Of a DNA stretch of 64,000 nucleotides, positions 1 to 7,890 are shown in pieces (the stretch's first letter is position 1; each line of letters opens with the position of its first letter). Made by a program: the position numbers and the translations under genes. The notes under the pieces were generated by a model. The model was not told the DNA's origin, ran no database searches, and worked only from the letters and a program-made list of their open reading frames with translations. Source of the stretch: Marinirhabdus sp050859505 (GTDB lineage: Bacteria; Bacteroidota; Bacteroidia; Flavobacteriales; Flavobacteriaceae). The DNA is taken from NCBI RefSeq assembly GCF_050859505.1, contig NZ_CP193934.1, forward strand, positions 2,480,001 to 2,544,000. The letters are read 5' to 3'.

Positions 1-261
1 CGCATTTTCCATTTTTGCTGAGAGTTGGCTTTTTTCTTCAGACAGTGCATTGAGATTACTCTTCATTTCACGTTTCACCAATCTTAGATAGGTTTCCTGT
101 TGCTTTTGGAGGCTGTATTCCTGTTGTTGGTTATTTAAATAAAGTGCAATCAAAATACCAATGACCACAAGGATTATTTCGCCTATGGCGTATAGGAGGT
201 ATTTTGAAAACTTGTTTTCAGTAACAAGTCGTTTCCGGATATTTCGAAAGAGTTTAATCAT
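1..261 (-). CDS. DUF6090-type membrane protein, C-terminus outside window
   Basis: The 87 codons visible from the ATG at 261 are open and run off the left edge. They encode the basic N-terminus MIKLFRNIRKRLVTENKFSK followed by the YAIGEIILVVIGILIAL membrane helix (about residues 24-43) seen in all members of this array. After the helix the protein departs from the usual NNWNE signature (LYLNNQQQEYSLQ) and becomes a charged, probably coiled helical segment. The stop of the upstream gene lies only 2 bp away, so translation is probably coupled. Family assignment rests on the constant N-terminus. The molecular function of DUF6090 proteins is unknown to me. Confidence 0.8.
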   Translation of the reverse strand, partial: MIKLFRNIRKRLVTENKFSKYLLYAIGEIILVVIGILIALYLNNQQQEYSLQKQQETYLRLVKREMKSNLNALSEEKSQLSAKMENA

Positions 262-263
262 AA

Positions 264-1016
264 CTATGGTCTTTTCAATTCATTTTCAATTACATTGATT
301 AAATGGGCATTTTGTTTTATTAAAATTTCAAAGGAAACAATACTGTTTACAATTTTTAATGAGGCTTCAAAAAGTATTTGCTGAAATTCTTCATCTTTTG
401 AGAGTACTATTAATTCTGCGTTATCAATAAAATCTAGATTTAAAGCATCTTCACCGGTACTTTTAGATTTGTTTTCAAACCAACTACTCAGCTTGTACAT
501 TTTTTTTTCACCTAGATACACACGCATTTTAGAATTTATAACACCTTCTAACTCCGAGTAAACATCGTCCGTATCTTTCATGTTTCTAAAATAGGTTAGT
601 ACTTCTTTTCGTATGCTATCATTCTTGATTTTAGTAGCTATAAATGGGTCGTTTTCTTTGGTTATGGGGTTGTAATAAAGCAAATATCGTATCAGAGTAG
701 GGTCCTTAAAAACAAGTGTTATATCGTTTTTTACACCAGTTTTATACAATTGCTCGTGTAAAAAATCGATTTCTCTTAGTTCTTTTAGATTGATGCTATA
801 GGACACAGAATCTGCTTTAATATCTAATAGTAGATTACTGTAAATTGCGCGAAGATTACGGTTTTCTTTTCGCCCCTCATTCCAGTTGTTTATTTGAAGC
901 GCAATCAAAATCCCAATCACCACAAGGATAATTTCGCCTATGGCATAGAGGAGGTACTTGCTGAATTTGGATTCAGCAACTAGGCGTTGGCGGATTTTTC
1001 TAAAGAATTTAATCAT
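264..1016 (-). CDS. DUF6090-type single-pass membrane protein (array member 2)
   Basis: A 250-residue protein with the constant N-terminal module: basic residues 1-21 (MIKFFRKIRQRLVAESKFSK), one hydrophobic helix at about 24-44 with a conserved Glu in YAIGEI, then NNWNE. By the positive-inside rule the N-terminus is cytoplasmic and the roughly 200 helical, charged residues that follow are periplasmic. No enzymatic motif is visible in the variable part. It is preceded on its own strand by a 36-codon mini-ORF repeat (1021-1131) and followed after 2 bp by the next array gene. Function unknown. Confidence 0.85.
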   Translation of the reverse strand: MIKFFRKIRQRLVAESKFSKYLLYAIGEIILVVIGILIALQINNWNEGRKENRNLRAIYSNLLLDIKADSVSYSINLKELREIDFLHEQLYKTGVKNDITLVFKDPTLIRYLLYYNPITKENDPFIATKIKNDSIRKEVLTYFRNMKDTDDVYSELEGVINSKMRVYLGEKKMYKLSSWFENKSKSTGEDALNLDFIDNAELIVLSKDEEFQQILFEASLKIVNSIVSFEILIKQNAHLINVIENELKRP

Positions 1017-1020
1017 AATC

Positions 1021-1131
1021 TCACATTGTTTTATGAGTACTCCCGCAAGCGGCTATCTTCACCAAAGGTCTACCAGAGTTTTGATTTTGTGTTGCAAAAT
1101 GGTGGTGCGATACTCTAAAAAATTTAATCAT
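1021..1131 (-). repeat. Conserved 36-codon mini-ORF repeat, copy 1
   Basis: On the minus strand an ATG overlapping the stop of the upstream array gene opens a 36-codon frame that starts MIKFFR like the array genes. It then diverges (SHHHFATQNQNSGRPLVKIA) and ends in TGA five bases before the ATG of the next DUF6090 gene. Two further copies with the same reading frame lie at 3466-3633 and 24391-24501, each also immediately 5' of a DUF6090 gene. It may be a tiny coding gene, a leader peptide, or simply a degenerate 5' end of a lost paralogue; the sequence cannot decide. Confidence 0.5.
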
Positions 1132-1894
1132 TGTGTAATTCCGTATTTAATAGCGTCATTGCGTCATTCATTTTGAGCTGTAAAGGGAGTAGAAAACCTG
1201 TTTGCAGATGATTTGTAGTTCCAATAAAAAAGACAATATCATTTTCGAAAGTTTTGGATTGTACTAATGCCATGTTCGAATTTTCGAAGGAACTTTCTCC
1301 TAGTTTTTCGGCAACTTCAGGTTCAAGAGTATTGAATAAAAGAATTCTAACATTACCTAGTTCCCGTGTGGTCTGAAAGCATTGCATTCTCCAATTAAAT
1401 ACTGTTTCTTCCTGAGACTTTAACAGTTGTAATTCCGATTCCATGGAAGCAAAGAAGTCACGTATCTTACTATTTTTAATAATGCTGAGACTACCAGAAC
1501 TTATGGCCTCGTTTATAACACCAAGACTAGGTTTGTATACTGCTTCTCTAGCAAATGTATTGTACCAGAGTTTTGAAATTTCAATTTCCGTAGAAGTGGA
1601 TATTTTTGGAGATAGAACCGATGCCAATTGATGTGCTCCTTCATTTCTTTTTCTATTGACTTCTATAATTCTGTTTAATTCTTTACGATTTGTTGTTAAT
1701 TCTTGTTTTAACGCAATAAGTAAGGCTTGTTCTTTTACATTGGTTTTACTATGTTCATTCCAGGTATTAATCTGCAAGGCAATCAAAATCCCGATGACAA
1801 CGAGGATGATTTCGCCGATGGCGTAGAGCAGGTATTTTGAGGTTCTGTTTTCTTTTATCATTGATTTACGGATATGTTTAAAGAATTTAATCAT
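1124..1894 (-). CDS. DUF6090-type single-pass membrane protein (array member 3)
   Basis: A 256-residue protein with the family N-terminus (MIKFFKHIRKSMIKENRTSK, then YAIGEIILVVIGILIALQINTWNE). The periplasmic part contains the family's central signature, here NEAISSGSLSIIKNSKIRDF, comparable to SSGRLNLLTNDSLK in the paralogue at 24.5 kb. That shared motif indicates homology over the full length, not just over the anchor. Its last codons (HND, stop) overlap the start of the mini-ORF repeat. The upstream array gene ends 2 bp before its ATG. Function unknown. Confidence 0.85.
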   Translation of the reverse strand: MIKFFKHIRKSMIKENRTSKYLLYAIGEIILVVIGILIALQINTWNEHSKTNVKEQALLIALKQELTTNRKELNRIIEVNRKRNEGAHQLASVLSPKISTSTEIEISKLWYNTFAREAVYKPSLGVINEAISSGSLSIIKNSKIRDFFASMESELQLLKSQEETVFNWRMQCFQTTRELGNVRILLFNTLEPEVAEKLGESSFENSNMALVQSKTFENDIVFFIGTTNHLQTGFLLPLQLKMNDAMTLLNTELHND

Positions 1895-1896
1895 AG

Positions 1897-2649
1897 TTAG
1901 TTTATTTGTTCTTCTAAGAGCAGCAACATTGCTGTAGCTTCTTTTTTATATTTCCTTAAATTACCGAGATACCATAGCGTAAAAATCTTGTAATGTGCAC
2001 TTTTTACGCGGTTTTCCTCACTCTCAAAAATGTATTTTAGAAACTCTTTATCATAATATGTTCTGCCTATATAAGCCGACCAATCCACAAACCATTCATA
2101 TTTTTGGTAGCTCGTAAGATTATCTTTGGCTAGGTCACTAAAAATGTTATTTGATCGCATTATAAATTCATTGTATTCGGTGTAAAATGTATCAATACGT
2201 AGAGATATCGAGTCGGTTTCAAAATTTTGTTCGGTATTCATAGCTTTTAATAATTGATACCCCTTGTCCAGATTTTTAAATGTTTGAAAATCTGTAACAT
2301 CACTTCTACAGTGTAAACATTGTTTATAATTGGTACTAGTAATGGTATCATAATACCCTTTAGGTATGGCTCGATCTATAATGTCTTTTAACCGTTCACT
2401 CTTGTCAAAATAAAATTCGATGACGGGGGAAAGTGCTACCGTGTCTGACTTTAAATCTTTTTGTATTTGAGAATATACGGTATGGAGGTATTTTTTATCC
2501 TTTCGGGCTTCATTCCAATTGTTGATCTGTAAAGCAATAAGAATCCCAATAACCACGAGTAAAATCTCGCCAATGGCATATTTAAAGTATTTGGTGGTTT
2601 TGCCTTGACTAAGAAGGTTTTTACGGATGTTTCTAAAGAGTTTTATCAT
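1897..2649 (-). CDS. DUF6090-type single-pass membrane protein (array member 4)
   Basis: A 250-residue protein with anchor MIKLFRNIRKNLLSQGKTTKYFKYAIGEILLVVIGILIALQINNWNE. The N-terminal variant SQGKTTKYFKYA differs from the ENKFSKYLLYA form used by most neighbours. The periplasmic region has a C-x-x-C pair (CLHCRSD at about residue 113) that is close to the SCSGC of the paralogue at 34103-34825, and both share the IRTYYD/NRFYF region and WFVDW/WFEDF further on, so these two form a subgroup. A 62-bp gap separates it from the preceding gene. Function unknown. Confidence 0.85.
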   Translation of the reverse strand: MIKLFRNIRKNLLSQGKTTKYFKYAIGEILLVVIGILIALQINNWNEARKDKKYLHTVYSQIQKDLKSDTVALSPVIEFYFDKSERLKDIIDRAIPKGYYDTITSTNYKQCLHCRSDVTDFQTFKNLDKGYQLLKAMNTEQNFETDSISLRIDTFYTEYNEFIMRSNNIFSDLAKDNLTSYQKYEWFVDWSAYIGRTYYDKEFLKYIFESEENRVKSAHYKIFTLWYLGNLRKYKKEATAMLLLLEEQIN

Positions 2650-2711
2650 TTGGTTAATTTAGAATCGTAGTGAGTTCAAAAATATCTAGTTCAGCTTACT
2701 AATGGCTTTTC

Positions 2712-3473
2712 TTACTCCTTTAAGTGCTCATCTATCTTAAGAATAATGTCTTTTGCCTTTTGTTTCATTTCTTGCACAGTTTCATTTAATCGCATTTTGC
2801 GATATGTATTCATCTTTATAGAATTTCTTACGTTAGGTTCCCTTAATTTCTCTAAAAGCACAGCTTTTCTTTCGGCTTCTTTCTGTGCAAATTGAATTTC
2901 ATTTTCTTTATAAAAATCATTATCGGAGAAAATATCAATTTCATAACCCATTGCTATCCATAGTTTACCTTCATCAATGCTACCATCAGAGTCCCATTTT
3001 GTAATAACATTGTAACCATTTGAGTCTATGGTATAATAGGTGTTGATTAAATCAAACAGCTCGTTGTATTCAAAAAAGTCTGTTATGCCAGCGTTTACGA
3101 CCTTTTCATAGCTTTGATTTTTTACTTTGTAATTGAAGGCCGTATAGGGCATTTTGTAAAATAAAGAATTTGCTGATATTGTGTCGCTAAATGTTCCATT
3201 CAATAATGATTTGGCGTTATCGACGAAACCTGGAATGCTTTGCAAATCCCTAGAAAATTTAACGGTATCTGCAACCAAATCATAACGGATATCTTTTAAC
3301 ACATTTCTTACCACAACTTTCTCTTTGCGCTCCTCATTCCAGTTGTTGATATTCAAAGCAATCAAAATACCAATCACCACGAGGATTATTTCGCCGATGG
3401 CGTAGAGGAGATATTTGCTGAATTTATTTTCAGTTAAAAGATTCTTCCGGATACGTCTAAAAAACTTAATCAT
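2712..3473 (-). CDS. DUF6090-type single-pass membrane protein (array member 5)
   Basis: A 253-residue protein with anchor MIKFFRRIRKNLLTENKFSK and helix YAIGEIILVVIGILIALNINNWNE. The central signature is degenerate (YEKVVNAGITDFFEYNELFDLINTYY). The C-terminal third is lysine- and glutamate-rich and probably forms an amphipathic helix (KEAERKAVLLEKLREP). The second mini-ORF repeat, enlarged by short insertions, lies directly upstream and its stop codon overlaps the first codons of this gene. Function unknown. Confidence 0.85.
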   Translation of the reverse strand: MIKFFRRIRKNLLTENKFSKYLLYAIGEIILVVIGILIALNINNWNEERKEKVVVRNVLKDIRYDLVADTVKFSRDLQSIPGFVDNAKSLLNGTFSDTISANSLFYKMPYTAFNYKVKNQSYEKVVNAGITDFFEYNELFDLINTYYTIDSNGYNVITKWDSDGSIDEGKLWIAMGYEIDIFSDNDFYKENEIQFAQKEAERKAVLLEKLREPNVRNSIKMNTYRKMRLNETVQEMKQKAKDIILKIDEHLKE

Positions 3474-3633
3474 AGGTTAAAGATTTGTTATGGTTAAGCC
3501 CGTCCCGATAGCTATCGGGAGCTATCTTCACCAAAGGTCTACCCGCCGTCGTACTTTGTGCTTTTTCGGGCAAGCAAGACCTTTGATTTTGCGTTGCAAA
3601 ATTCTGTTGCGATACTCTAAAGAATTTAATCAT
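3466..3633 (-). repeat. Conserved mini-ORF repeat, copy 2, with palindrome insertions
   Basis: This copy starts at an ATG overlapping the stop of the gene at 3626-4405 and stays open for 55 codons. It begins MIKFFRVSQQNFATQNQRS and rejoins copy 1 at AGRPLVKIA. Relative to copies 1 and 3 it has two extra stretches. One of them contains the perfect palindrome CCCGATAGCTATCGGG, which I recognise as a common short interspersed repeat in flavobacterial genomes. The frame survives both additions. Confidence 0.5.
3500..3517. repeat. REP-like short palindrome
   Basis: The bases contain the perfect 16-bp inverted repeat CCCGATAGCTATCGGG, inside the 152-bp gap between two array genes and inside the mini-ORF repeat. 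It has no adjacent T-run, so it is more likely a mobile short palindrome than a terminator. Confidence 0.6.
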
Positions 3634-4405
3634 TCTGTAATTCGGTTTTGATGAACTCCTTTAATTTTTTTGTCTCGATAATAATTTGCTTCATTTTTCC
3701 CATGTTTTGCCTTTGACCTCCATCAACTAAATCCATTCCTATTTGGTAATCGTTATATTCTTTTGAGTTTTTATTAGTATAAAACGGATAATTATTGAGG
3801 TTGAAATTGAGGGAGTCCCTATTAAAATCCATCATCAGTTTCCAAAAACCATCTTCAAATTTTATAAATCCGTCCGTTACATTTTTAGCGTTTAAGACAT
3901 TATAGGCTGCCTCGCGTTCCCCTCTTTTATAATAGACTGTAATGGCTTCCACTAAAGTGTCTGAACCCAATGAATATAATTTGCCAGTATTGCTTAATTC
4001 AGAATAGGTATTATCATTCAAATTTAAAAGTGCATTTCCTGCAAAAAAGGGTGCTGATTTTATATAGTCGAAATGTGATTCGTTCAATCCCAAATAAGTC
4101 AGTTTTATAATGGAATCACTTGCTATTACTGCTTCTTCCAACGCTGGATAGGTATCATCATTTAAAGAATCATAAACGAGACTGCCTAATCGCTTCTCAT
4201 TAGCATCAAGGTCTTTTAGCAATTTGTTTAAAAACACTTTATTGCTTTTCTTTAACTGTCGCTGGCTATTCCAATTATTGATGGACAATGCCAAAAGAAT
4301 CCCGATGACTACGAGGATTATTTCTCCTGTTGCGTAGAGCAGGTATTTGGGGAACCGCTTTCGCGAAAGCGCCTCTAAACGTAGTCTTTTGAAGAATTTT
4401 ATCAT
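3626..4405 (-). CDS. DUF6090-type single-pass membrane protein (array member 6)
   Basis: A 259-residue protein with anchor MIKFFKRLRLEALSRKRFPK and helix YATGEIILVVIGILLALSINNWNSQ. This is the most diverged anchor of the array (YATGEI instead of YAIGEI, NSQ instead of NEx). The central motif reads YSELSNTGKLYSLGSDTLVEAITVYYKR, which fits the family pattern of a small-Gly turn, a short linker and an amphipathic helix ending in aromatic residues. Its ATG overlaps the stop of the upstream gene... in the reading direction its own start overlaps by 4 bp the end of the next array gene at 4402-5142, a typical ATGA-type coupling. Function unknown. Confidence 0.85.
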   Translation of the reverse strand: MIKFFKRLRLEALSRKRFPKYLLYATGEIILVVIGILLALSINNWNSQRQLKKSNKVFLNKLLKDLDANEKRLGSLVYDSLNDDTYPALEEAVIASDSIIKLTYLGLNESHFDYIKSAPFFAGNALLNLNDNTYSELSNTGKLYSLGSDTLVEAITVYYKRGEREAAYNVLNAKNVTDGFIKFEDGFWKLMMDFNRDSLNFNLNNYPFYTNKNSKEYNDYQIGMDLVDGGQRQNMGKMKQIIIETKKLKEFIKTELQND

Positions 4406-5142
4406 TGGTTTTCAATTTTTCGTAGTTCTACAAGTAAGGCACTGGTTTCTTTTAGCATCTTTTCTAAATCTGCTTTTCTTCCATAATTGATTCTTTTTGC
4501 TACGGTAAGTTTATCGAATTTGGCGATCAAATCTTTGGCACTTACATCTTGCCAAAGCAGATCCTGTAAAGGACCATTTATCGTATTGATTCCAACATTA
4601 AGACTGTAACTTTCCTGATAGTTTTGTACCGCATCAACGTATACTTTGAAATTATCCTCTGAAACTTTTTCTATGAACTCGTGCTTTCTATACAGGTCAT
4701 AAATAGTTTGTGTGAGCTGGCTATCAAATAGATTGACCTCGCCAGAAAGAACCATTGTCTTGTAAGCGTTTTCGTTTTGAAAATTAATTGTTAGGGCAAG
4801 AGGATTAAACTCATACCGTGCAATTTTTATCAGGGTGTCTAGAGTTGCTTTTCTACTAGATAAGCGCGCCTGCAGGCTAGACAGATCATTCTCTTGTTTT
4901 TGAATTGCCAGAATTTTACTTTTACAGAAAACGCTGTCCTTTTCAAGATTTTCTATTAAGATTTTACTGTTTTTAGTAACGATTTTTTTGTTCCTGTCTT
5001 CAGTATTCCAATTATTTAGGGAAAGCGCAATCAATATCCCAATGACCACGAGGATTATTTCACCTATGGCGTAGAGGAGGTATTTTGAAAACTTGTTTTC
5101 AGTAACAAGGCGTTTTCTAATATGGCGGAAGAGTTTAATCAT
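4402..5142 (-). CDS. DUF6090-type single-pass membrane protein (array member 7)
   Basis: A 246-residue protein with anchor MIKLFRHIRKRLVTENKFSK and helix YAIGEIILVVIGILIALSLNNWNTE. Beyond the anchor it is clearly homologous to the protein at 26779-27525 on the other side of the window. Both contain LDTLIKI-x-RYE, NF-x-N-x-N, SGE-x-NL and a C-terminal LEKML/LKKLI helix. It is therefore the clearest case of two whole-length paralogues, one inside and one outside the array. Its stop overlaps the start of the neighbouring gene by 4 bp. Function unknown. Confidence 0.85.
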   Translation of the reverse strand: MIKLFRHIRKRLVTENKFSKYLLYAIGEIILVVIGILIALSLNNWNTEDRNKKIVTKNSKILIENLEKDSVFCKSKILAIQKQENDLSSLQARLSSRKATLDTLIKIARYEFNPLALTINFQNENAYKTMVLSGEVNLFDSQLTQTIYDLYRKHEFIEKVSEDNFKVYVDAVQNYQESYSLNVGINTINGPLQDLLWQDVSAKDLIAKFDKLTVAKRINYGRKADLEKMLKETSALLVELRKIENQ

Positions 5143-5144
5143 TT

Positions 5145-5936
5145 CTATTTTTTTAACTCGGTATCTATTAATGTTAGTATTGTTATAATACTCTTCCGTA
5201 AGGATTCACTTTGGGTTTTTGCAAAAAGCGAACTGGAAACTACGGTAGACAATTGATCTGCCAATTTGGGATTGGCAAGGAATGCCTCAACATCGACCGG
5301 CTCTTTTGAACTACTAAAAAGATTGGGTGTTTTATTCGTTTTATCTAGCAAGAGTGTCTGGACCACGTCAAGGCGGTTCCATTTGGCGGCGTTTATGTTT
5401 CTTATTGGGTATTGTTGGTATAAAAACGGGAGATAATTATTTCTCAATATAAAAATCCAAGCTGTTTCTTCCTCTGTGACTTGTACCAAATCACTCGGCC
5501 ATTTTGAGAGTTTGCTACGAAGTTCCAAGTTTTGAATAAGATACAGCCTTCCTCCACTTATCAGGTCGTTGGTAATGGGGTCAAAAGTAGGTGCTACCGT
5601 TGTTCTGGCTAAATAAACAACGACGGAATCAGGAATTATTATGGACGGGGCGTCATGATACTTTAATAACATAACGCCTGCATTGACCATAGCTGTACGC
5701 ATGGATATCTTTTCATCCAATTGCACAAGATTTGCATTAAATTCTTCACGAAGCTGCCGAAGCGTTTGGAGTTCTTCATTATGTTTTATTCTATCTTCTT
5801 TCCAACCGTTTAAAGACAGCGCAATCAAGATACCAATCACCACGAGAATTATTTCGCCTATGGCATAGAGGAGGTATTTTGAAAACTTGTTTTCTTTAAT
5901 CATGTTTTGGCGTATTTTCCGGAAGAATTTTATCAT
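5145..5936 (-). CDS. DUF6090-type single-pass membrane protein (array member 8)
   Basis: A 263-residue protein, the longest of the array. The anchor is MIKFFRKIRQNMIKENKFSK followed by YAIGEIILVVIGILIALSLNGWKED. The central motif is LISGGRLYLIQNLELRSKLSKW, closely comparable to the LVSSGRLNLLTNDSLK motif of the 24.5-kb paralogue. The region between anchor and motif has a short hydrophobic stretch (MVNAGVMLL) too weak for a second membrane segment. Neighbouring array genes are 2 and 6 bp away. Function unknown. Confidence 0.85.
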   Translation of the reverse strand: MIKFFRKIRQNMIKENKFSKYLLYAIGEIILVVIGILIALSLNGWKEDRIKHNEELQTLRQLREEFNANLVQLDEKISMRTAMVNAGVMLLKYHDAPSIIIPDSVVVYLARTTVAPTFDPITNDLISGGRLYLIQNLELRSKLSKWPSDLVQVTEEETAWIFILRNNYLPFLYQQYPIRNINAAKWNRLDVVQTLLLDKTNKTPNLFSSSKEPVDVEAFLANPKLADQLSTVVSSSLFAKTQSESLRKSIITILTLIDTELKK

Positions 5937-5942
5937 ATAGCA

Positions 5943-6716
5943 CTAGTCTTTTAATTCTTTGTCTATCAATCCAATAGTTTCAGTAGTTAACCTTAGTAGG
6001 CCATATTTAATCCAAATTTCGTCCATCGTACTGGCAAGGTATATTTGAGTTAATTGTGCGTAGGTTTTAGAAGACTTTATCAGCTGTACAAATTCATCAT
6101 CACTAATAACAAAATCAGGATGCATTGCAATGGGTTGCTGTACATAGAATACTTTAGGGACCTCTGGAATAGCTGATAGCTTAAAAAATATATCATTAAA
6201 CTCATCATTATTACTTGAAATTTTCTCTTCAAAATTTTTACTTACAGCTTCTCTGGATTTGGTATAATCTTTTAACAAAGACAGTTTTTGTTTTAAGCTG
6301 TCACTTAACATCTCGAATTTACCGGCCGATATAGATTCATCAAGAACTGTGGTTAACATGGACAAGGTGGTTGGGTAATACAAGTTAGAAGCATATAGTC
6401 TAAGACTATCAATTGGTAATACTTCAGCACCTGCTGAAAAATTAACAACCTGATTTAAATGCGCATTGTTAGTATGAAGTCCTTTTACATATTGCTCTAG
6501 CACGTTCTTATTAATTTTAAATTCTTGCTTTAAGGCAACCATGAGTTTTTCCTTACTGTTTTCTAGTTTTCTGTTTTCATTCCACGTATTAATCTGCAAC
6601 GCAATCAAAATCCCAATCACAACAAGGATAATTTCACCTATGGCATAGAGGAGATATTTGCTGAATTTGTTTTCAGTAACTAAACGTTGTCTTATATGGC
6701 GGAAGAATTTTATCAA
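5943..6716 (-). CDS. DUF6090-type single-pass membrane protein (array member 9)
   Basis: A 257-residue protein starting at an ATG within ATTGATAAAATTC context on the minus strand. The anchor is MIKFFRHIRQRLVTENKFSK and the helix YAIGEIILVVIGILIALQINTWNE. It shares with array member 3 the post-helix sequence type (LMVALKQEFKINKN versus LLIALKQELTTNRK) and the central motif LDESISAGKFEMLSDSLKQKL, so members 3 and 9 look like a subgroup. The gaps to its neighbours are 6 and 12 bp. Function unknown. Confidence 0.85.
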   Translation of the reverse strand: MIKFFRHIRQRLVTENKFSKYLLYAIGEIILVVIGILIALQINTWNENRKLENSKEKLMVALKQEFKINKNVLEQYVKGLHTNNAHLNQVVNFSAGAEVLPIDSLRLYASNLYYPTTLSMLTTVLDESISAGKFEMLSDSLKQKLSLLKDYTKSREAVSKNFEEKISSNNDEFNDIFFKLSAIPEVPKVFYVQQPIAMHPDFVISDDEFVQLIKSSKTYAQLTQIYLASTMDEIWIKYGLLRLTTETIGLIDKELKD

Positions 6717-6728
6717 TTTAAAGGTTGT

Positions 6729-7457
6729 TTAGTCTAGTTTTTTTAATGCTACTGTTATTTGCTCACGTAGCTCTTTATTGGTGTTTCTAAAGACCAATAA
6801 CTTATCTAATGTGCCAGCGTTGTTGTCTTGAAAGGCTAACAAAAAGGAAGAGAGCTCTTCTTTAAAGAGCGGGTCATCGGGATTTTTTATAAGAATGCGC
6901 TTATCTTTATTAAAAAGCGATAAAAACCTAATGATACTTTGTTCGCCATTGTAAATATTAAGAATCGCCACCTCGATATCCAATATGCTTCTTCCAATCT
7001 TTGGTTGCTCGTAATCGTAATATCTTGAAATTTTAGTGGTAAGATTGTTATCGGCTAGCTGCAGTCCTTTCGATTTTAAAATTTCGTACGCATTATTTAT
7101 TGGAAAATATCTCTCGAAAGTGAGCAGATGCACTAAATGAAATTGAACCGAATCTGTTTTCCATATTTGAGTGTCTGAAAATTTTTCTAAAGAAATAATC
7201 GAATTTTTAGCCTTTTTACGTTGCGTTATAATAGCATCCACCAAGACAGTGTCTTCTTCAAGATTTTTTAATACTTCATTTAAGACGTAGTGCTCGTCTT
7301 TTTTTGATTTTTTATTTTCATTCCAGTTATTTATTTGAAGTGCAATCAAAATCCCAATCACTACAAGGATTATTTCTCCAATGGCATAGAGTAGATATTT
7401 TGAGAATTTGTTCTCTTTGACCAGTCTTTGACGGATATGCCGGAAGAATTTGATCAT
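6729..7457 (-). CDS. DUF6090-type single-pass membrane protein (array member 10)
   Basis: A 242-residue protein, the shortest complete member and the first DUF6090 gene in transcription order. The anchor is MIKFFRHIRQRLVKENKFSK with helix YAIGEIILVVIGILIALQINNWNE. The central motif is YEILKSKGLQLADNNLTTKISRYYDYE. It begins 4 bp after the stop of the small TerB-like gene at 7462-7797, which makes that gene the likely leader of the array transcript. Function unknown. Confidence 0.85.
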   Translation of the reverse strand: MIKFFRHIRQRLVKENKFSKYLLYAIGEIILVVIGILIALQINNWNENKKSKKDEHYVLNEVLKNLEEDTVLVDAIITQRKKAKNSIISLEKFSDTQIWKTDSVQFHLVHLLTFERYFPINNAYEILKSKGLQLADNNLTTKISRYYDYEQPKIGRSILDIEVAILNIYNGEQSIIRFLSLFNKDKRILIKNPDDPLFKEELSSFLLAFQDNNAGTLDKLLVFRNTNKELREQITVALKKLD

Positions 7458-7461
7458 ACGC

Positions 7462-7797
7462 CTAGTACAAAATATTATCCAGCGTCCAGTCCAGTCTTTT
7501 CTCTAGCATACTGAAATTACAGTCTGAAAAGAAGAGTGTATACATTTCTCTCCTAAATGCAGCGAGTTCCATCTCGGTATATTCATGATTGTTAACACTT
7601 AGATCTACTTTGTTGAGCCGTTTTTTTTCTGAATGCCTATGGAATTTCTTGTACATTTTATCAAAAGTTTCCTTAGAGACTTTTGCTTGTATCATTTCCA
7701 GCTCTTCCTTGGTTTCTTTTTTATCTGCATTGGCACACAGCAAAAGGATATATACCTGTAATTCGGTTTTGGTCCAGTTTGGTTTATACTTTTTCAT
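7462..7797 (-). CDS. Small helical protein, possible TerB-like fold
   Basis: A 111-residue soluble protein without signal peptide or membrane segment. The pattern of an N-terminal helix ELQVYILLLCANADKKETKEEL, a KVSKETFDKMYKKFHRHSE segment and a C-terminal helix recalls the short TerB-like proteins annotated in flavobacteria, but I cannot confirm this without a profile search. It opens the run of DUF6090 genes and lies 4 bp upstream of the first, so it is probably co-transcribed with them and may belong functionally to that family. Confidence 0.7.
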   Translation of the reverse strand: MKKYKPNWTKTELQVYILLLCANADKKETKEELEMIQAKVSKETFDKMYKKFHRHSEKKRLNKVDLSVNNHEYTEMELAAFRREMYTLFFSDCNFSMLEKRLDWTLDNILY

Positions 7798-7890
7798 GAC
7801 TATGATTTGTTATTTTGAAATTTTCTAATGGTAATAGGGCTATGTAGGGCATACTTCTTTTGTTAGCTGAATTAAAAAGCTCCTATTTTA

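Noticed and set aside
1..7457. Regularly spaced near-identical segments of about 130 bp, at first sight like a repeat array or CRISPR
   Set aside because: The segments are the 5' ends of separate protein-coding genes, spaced by 700-800 bp of coding sequence, with intact start codons.
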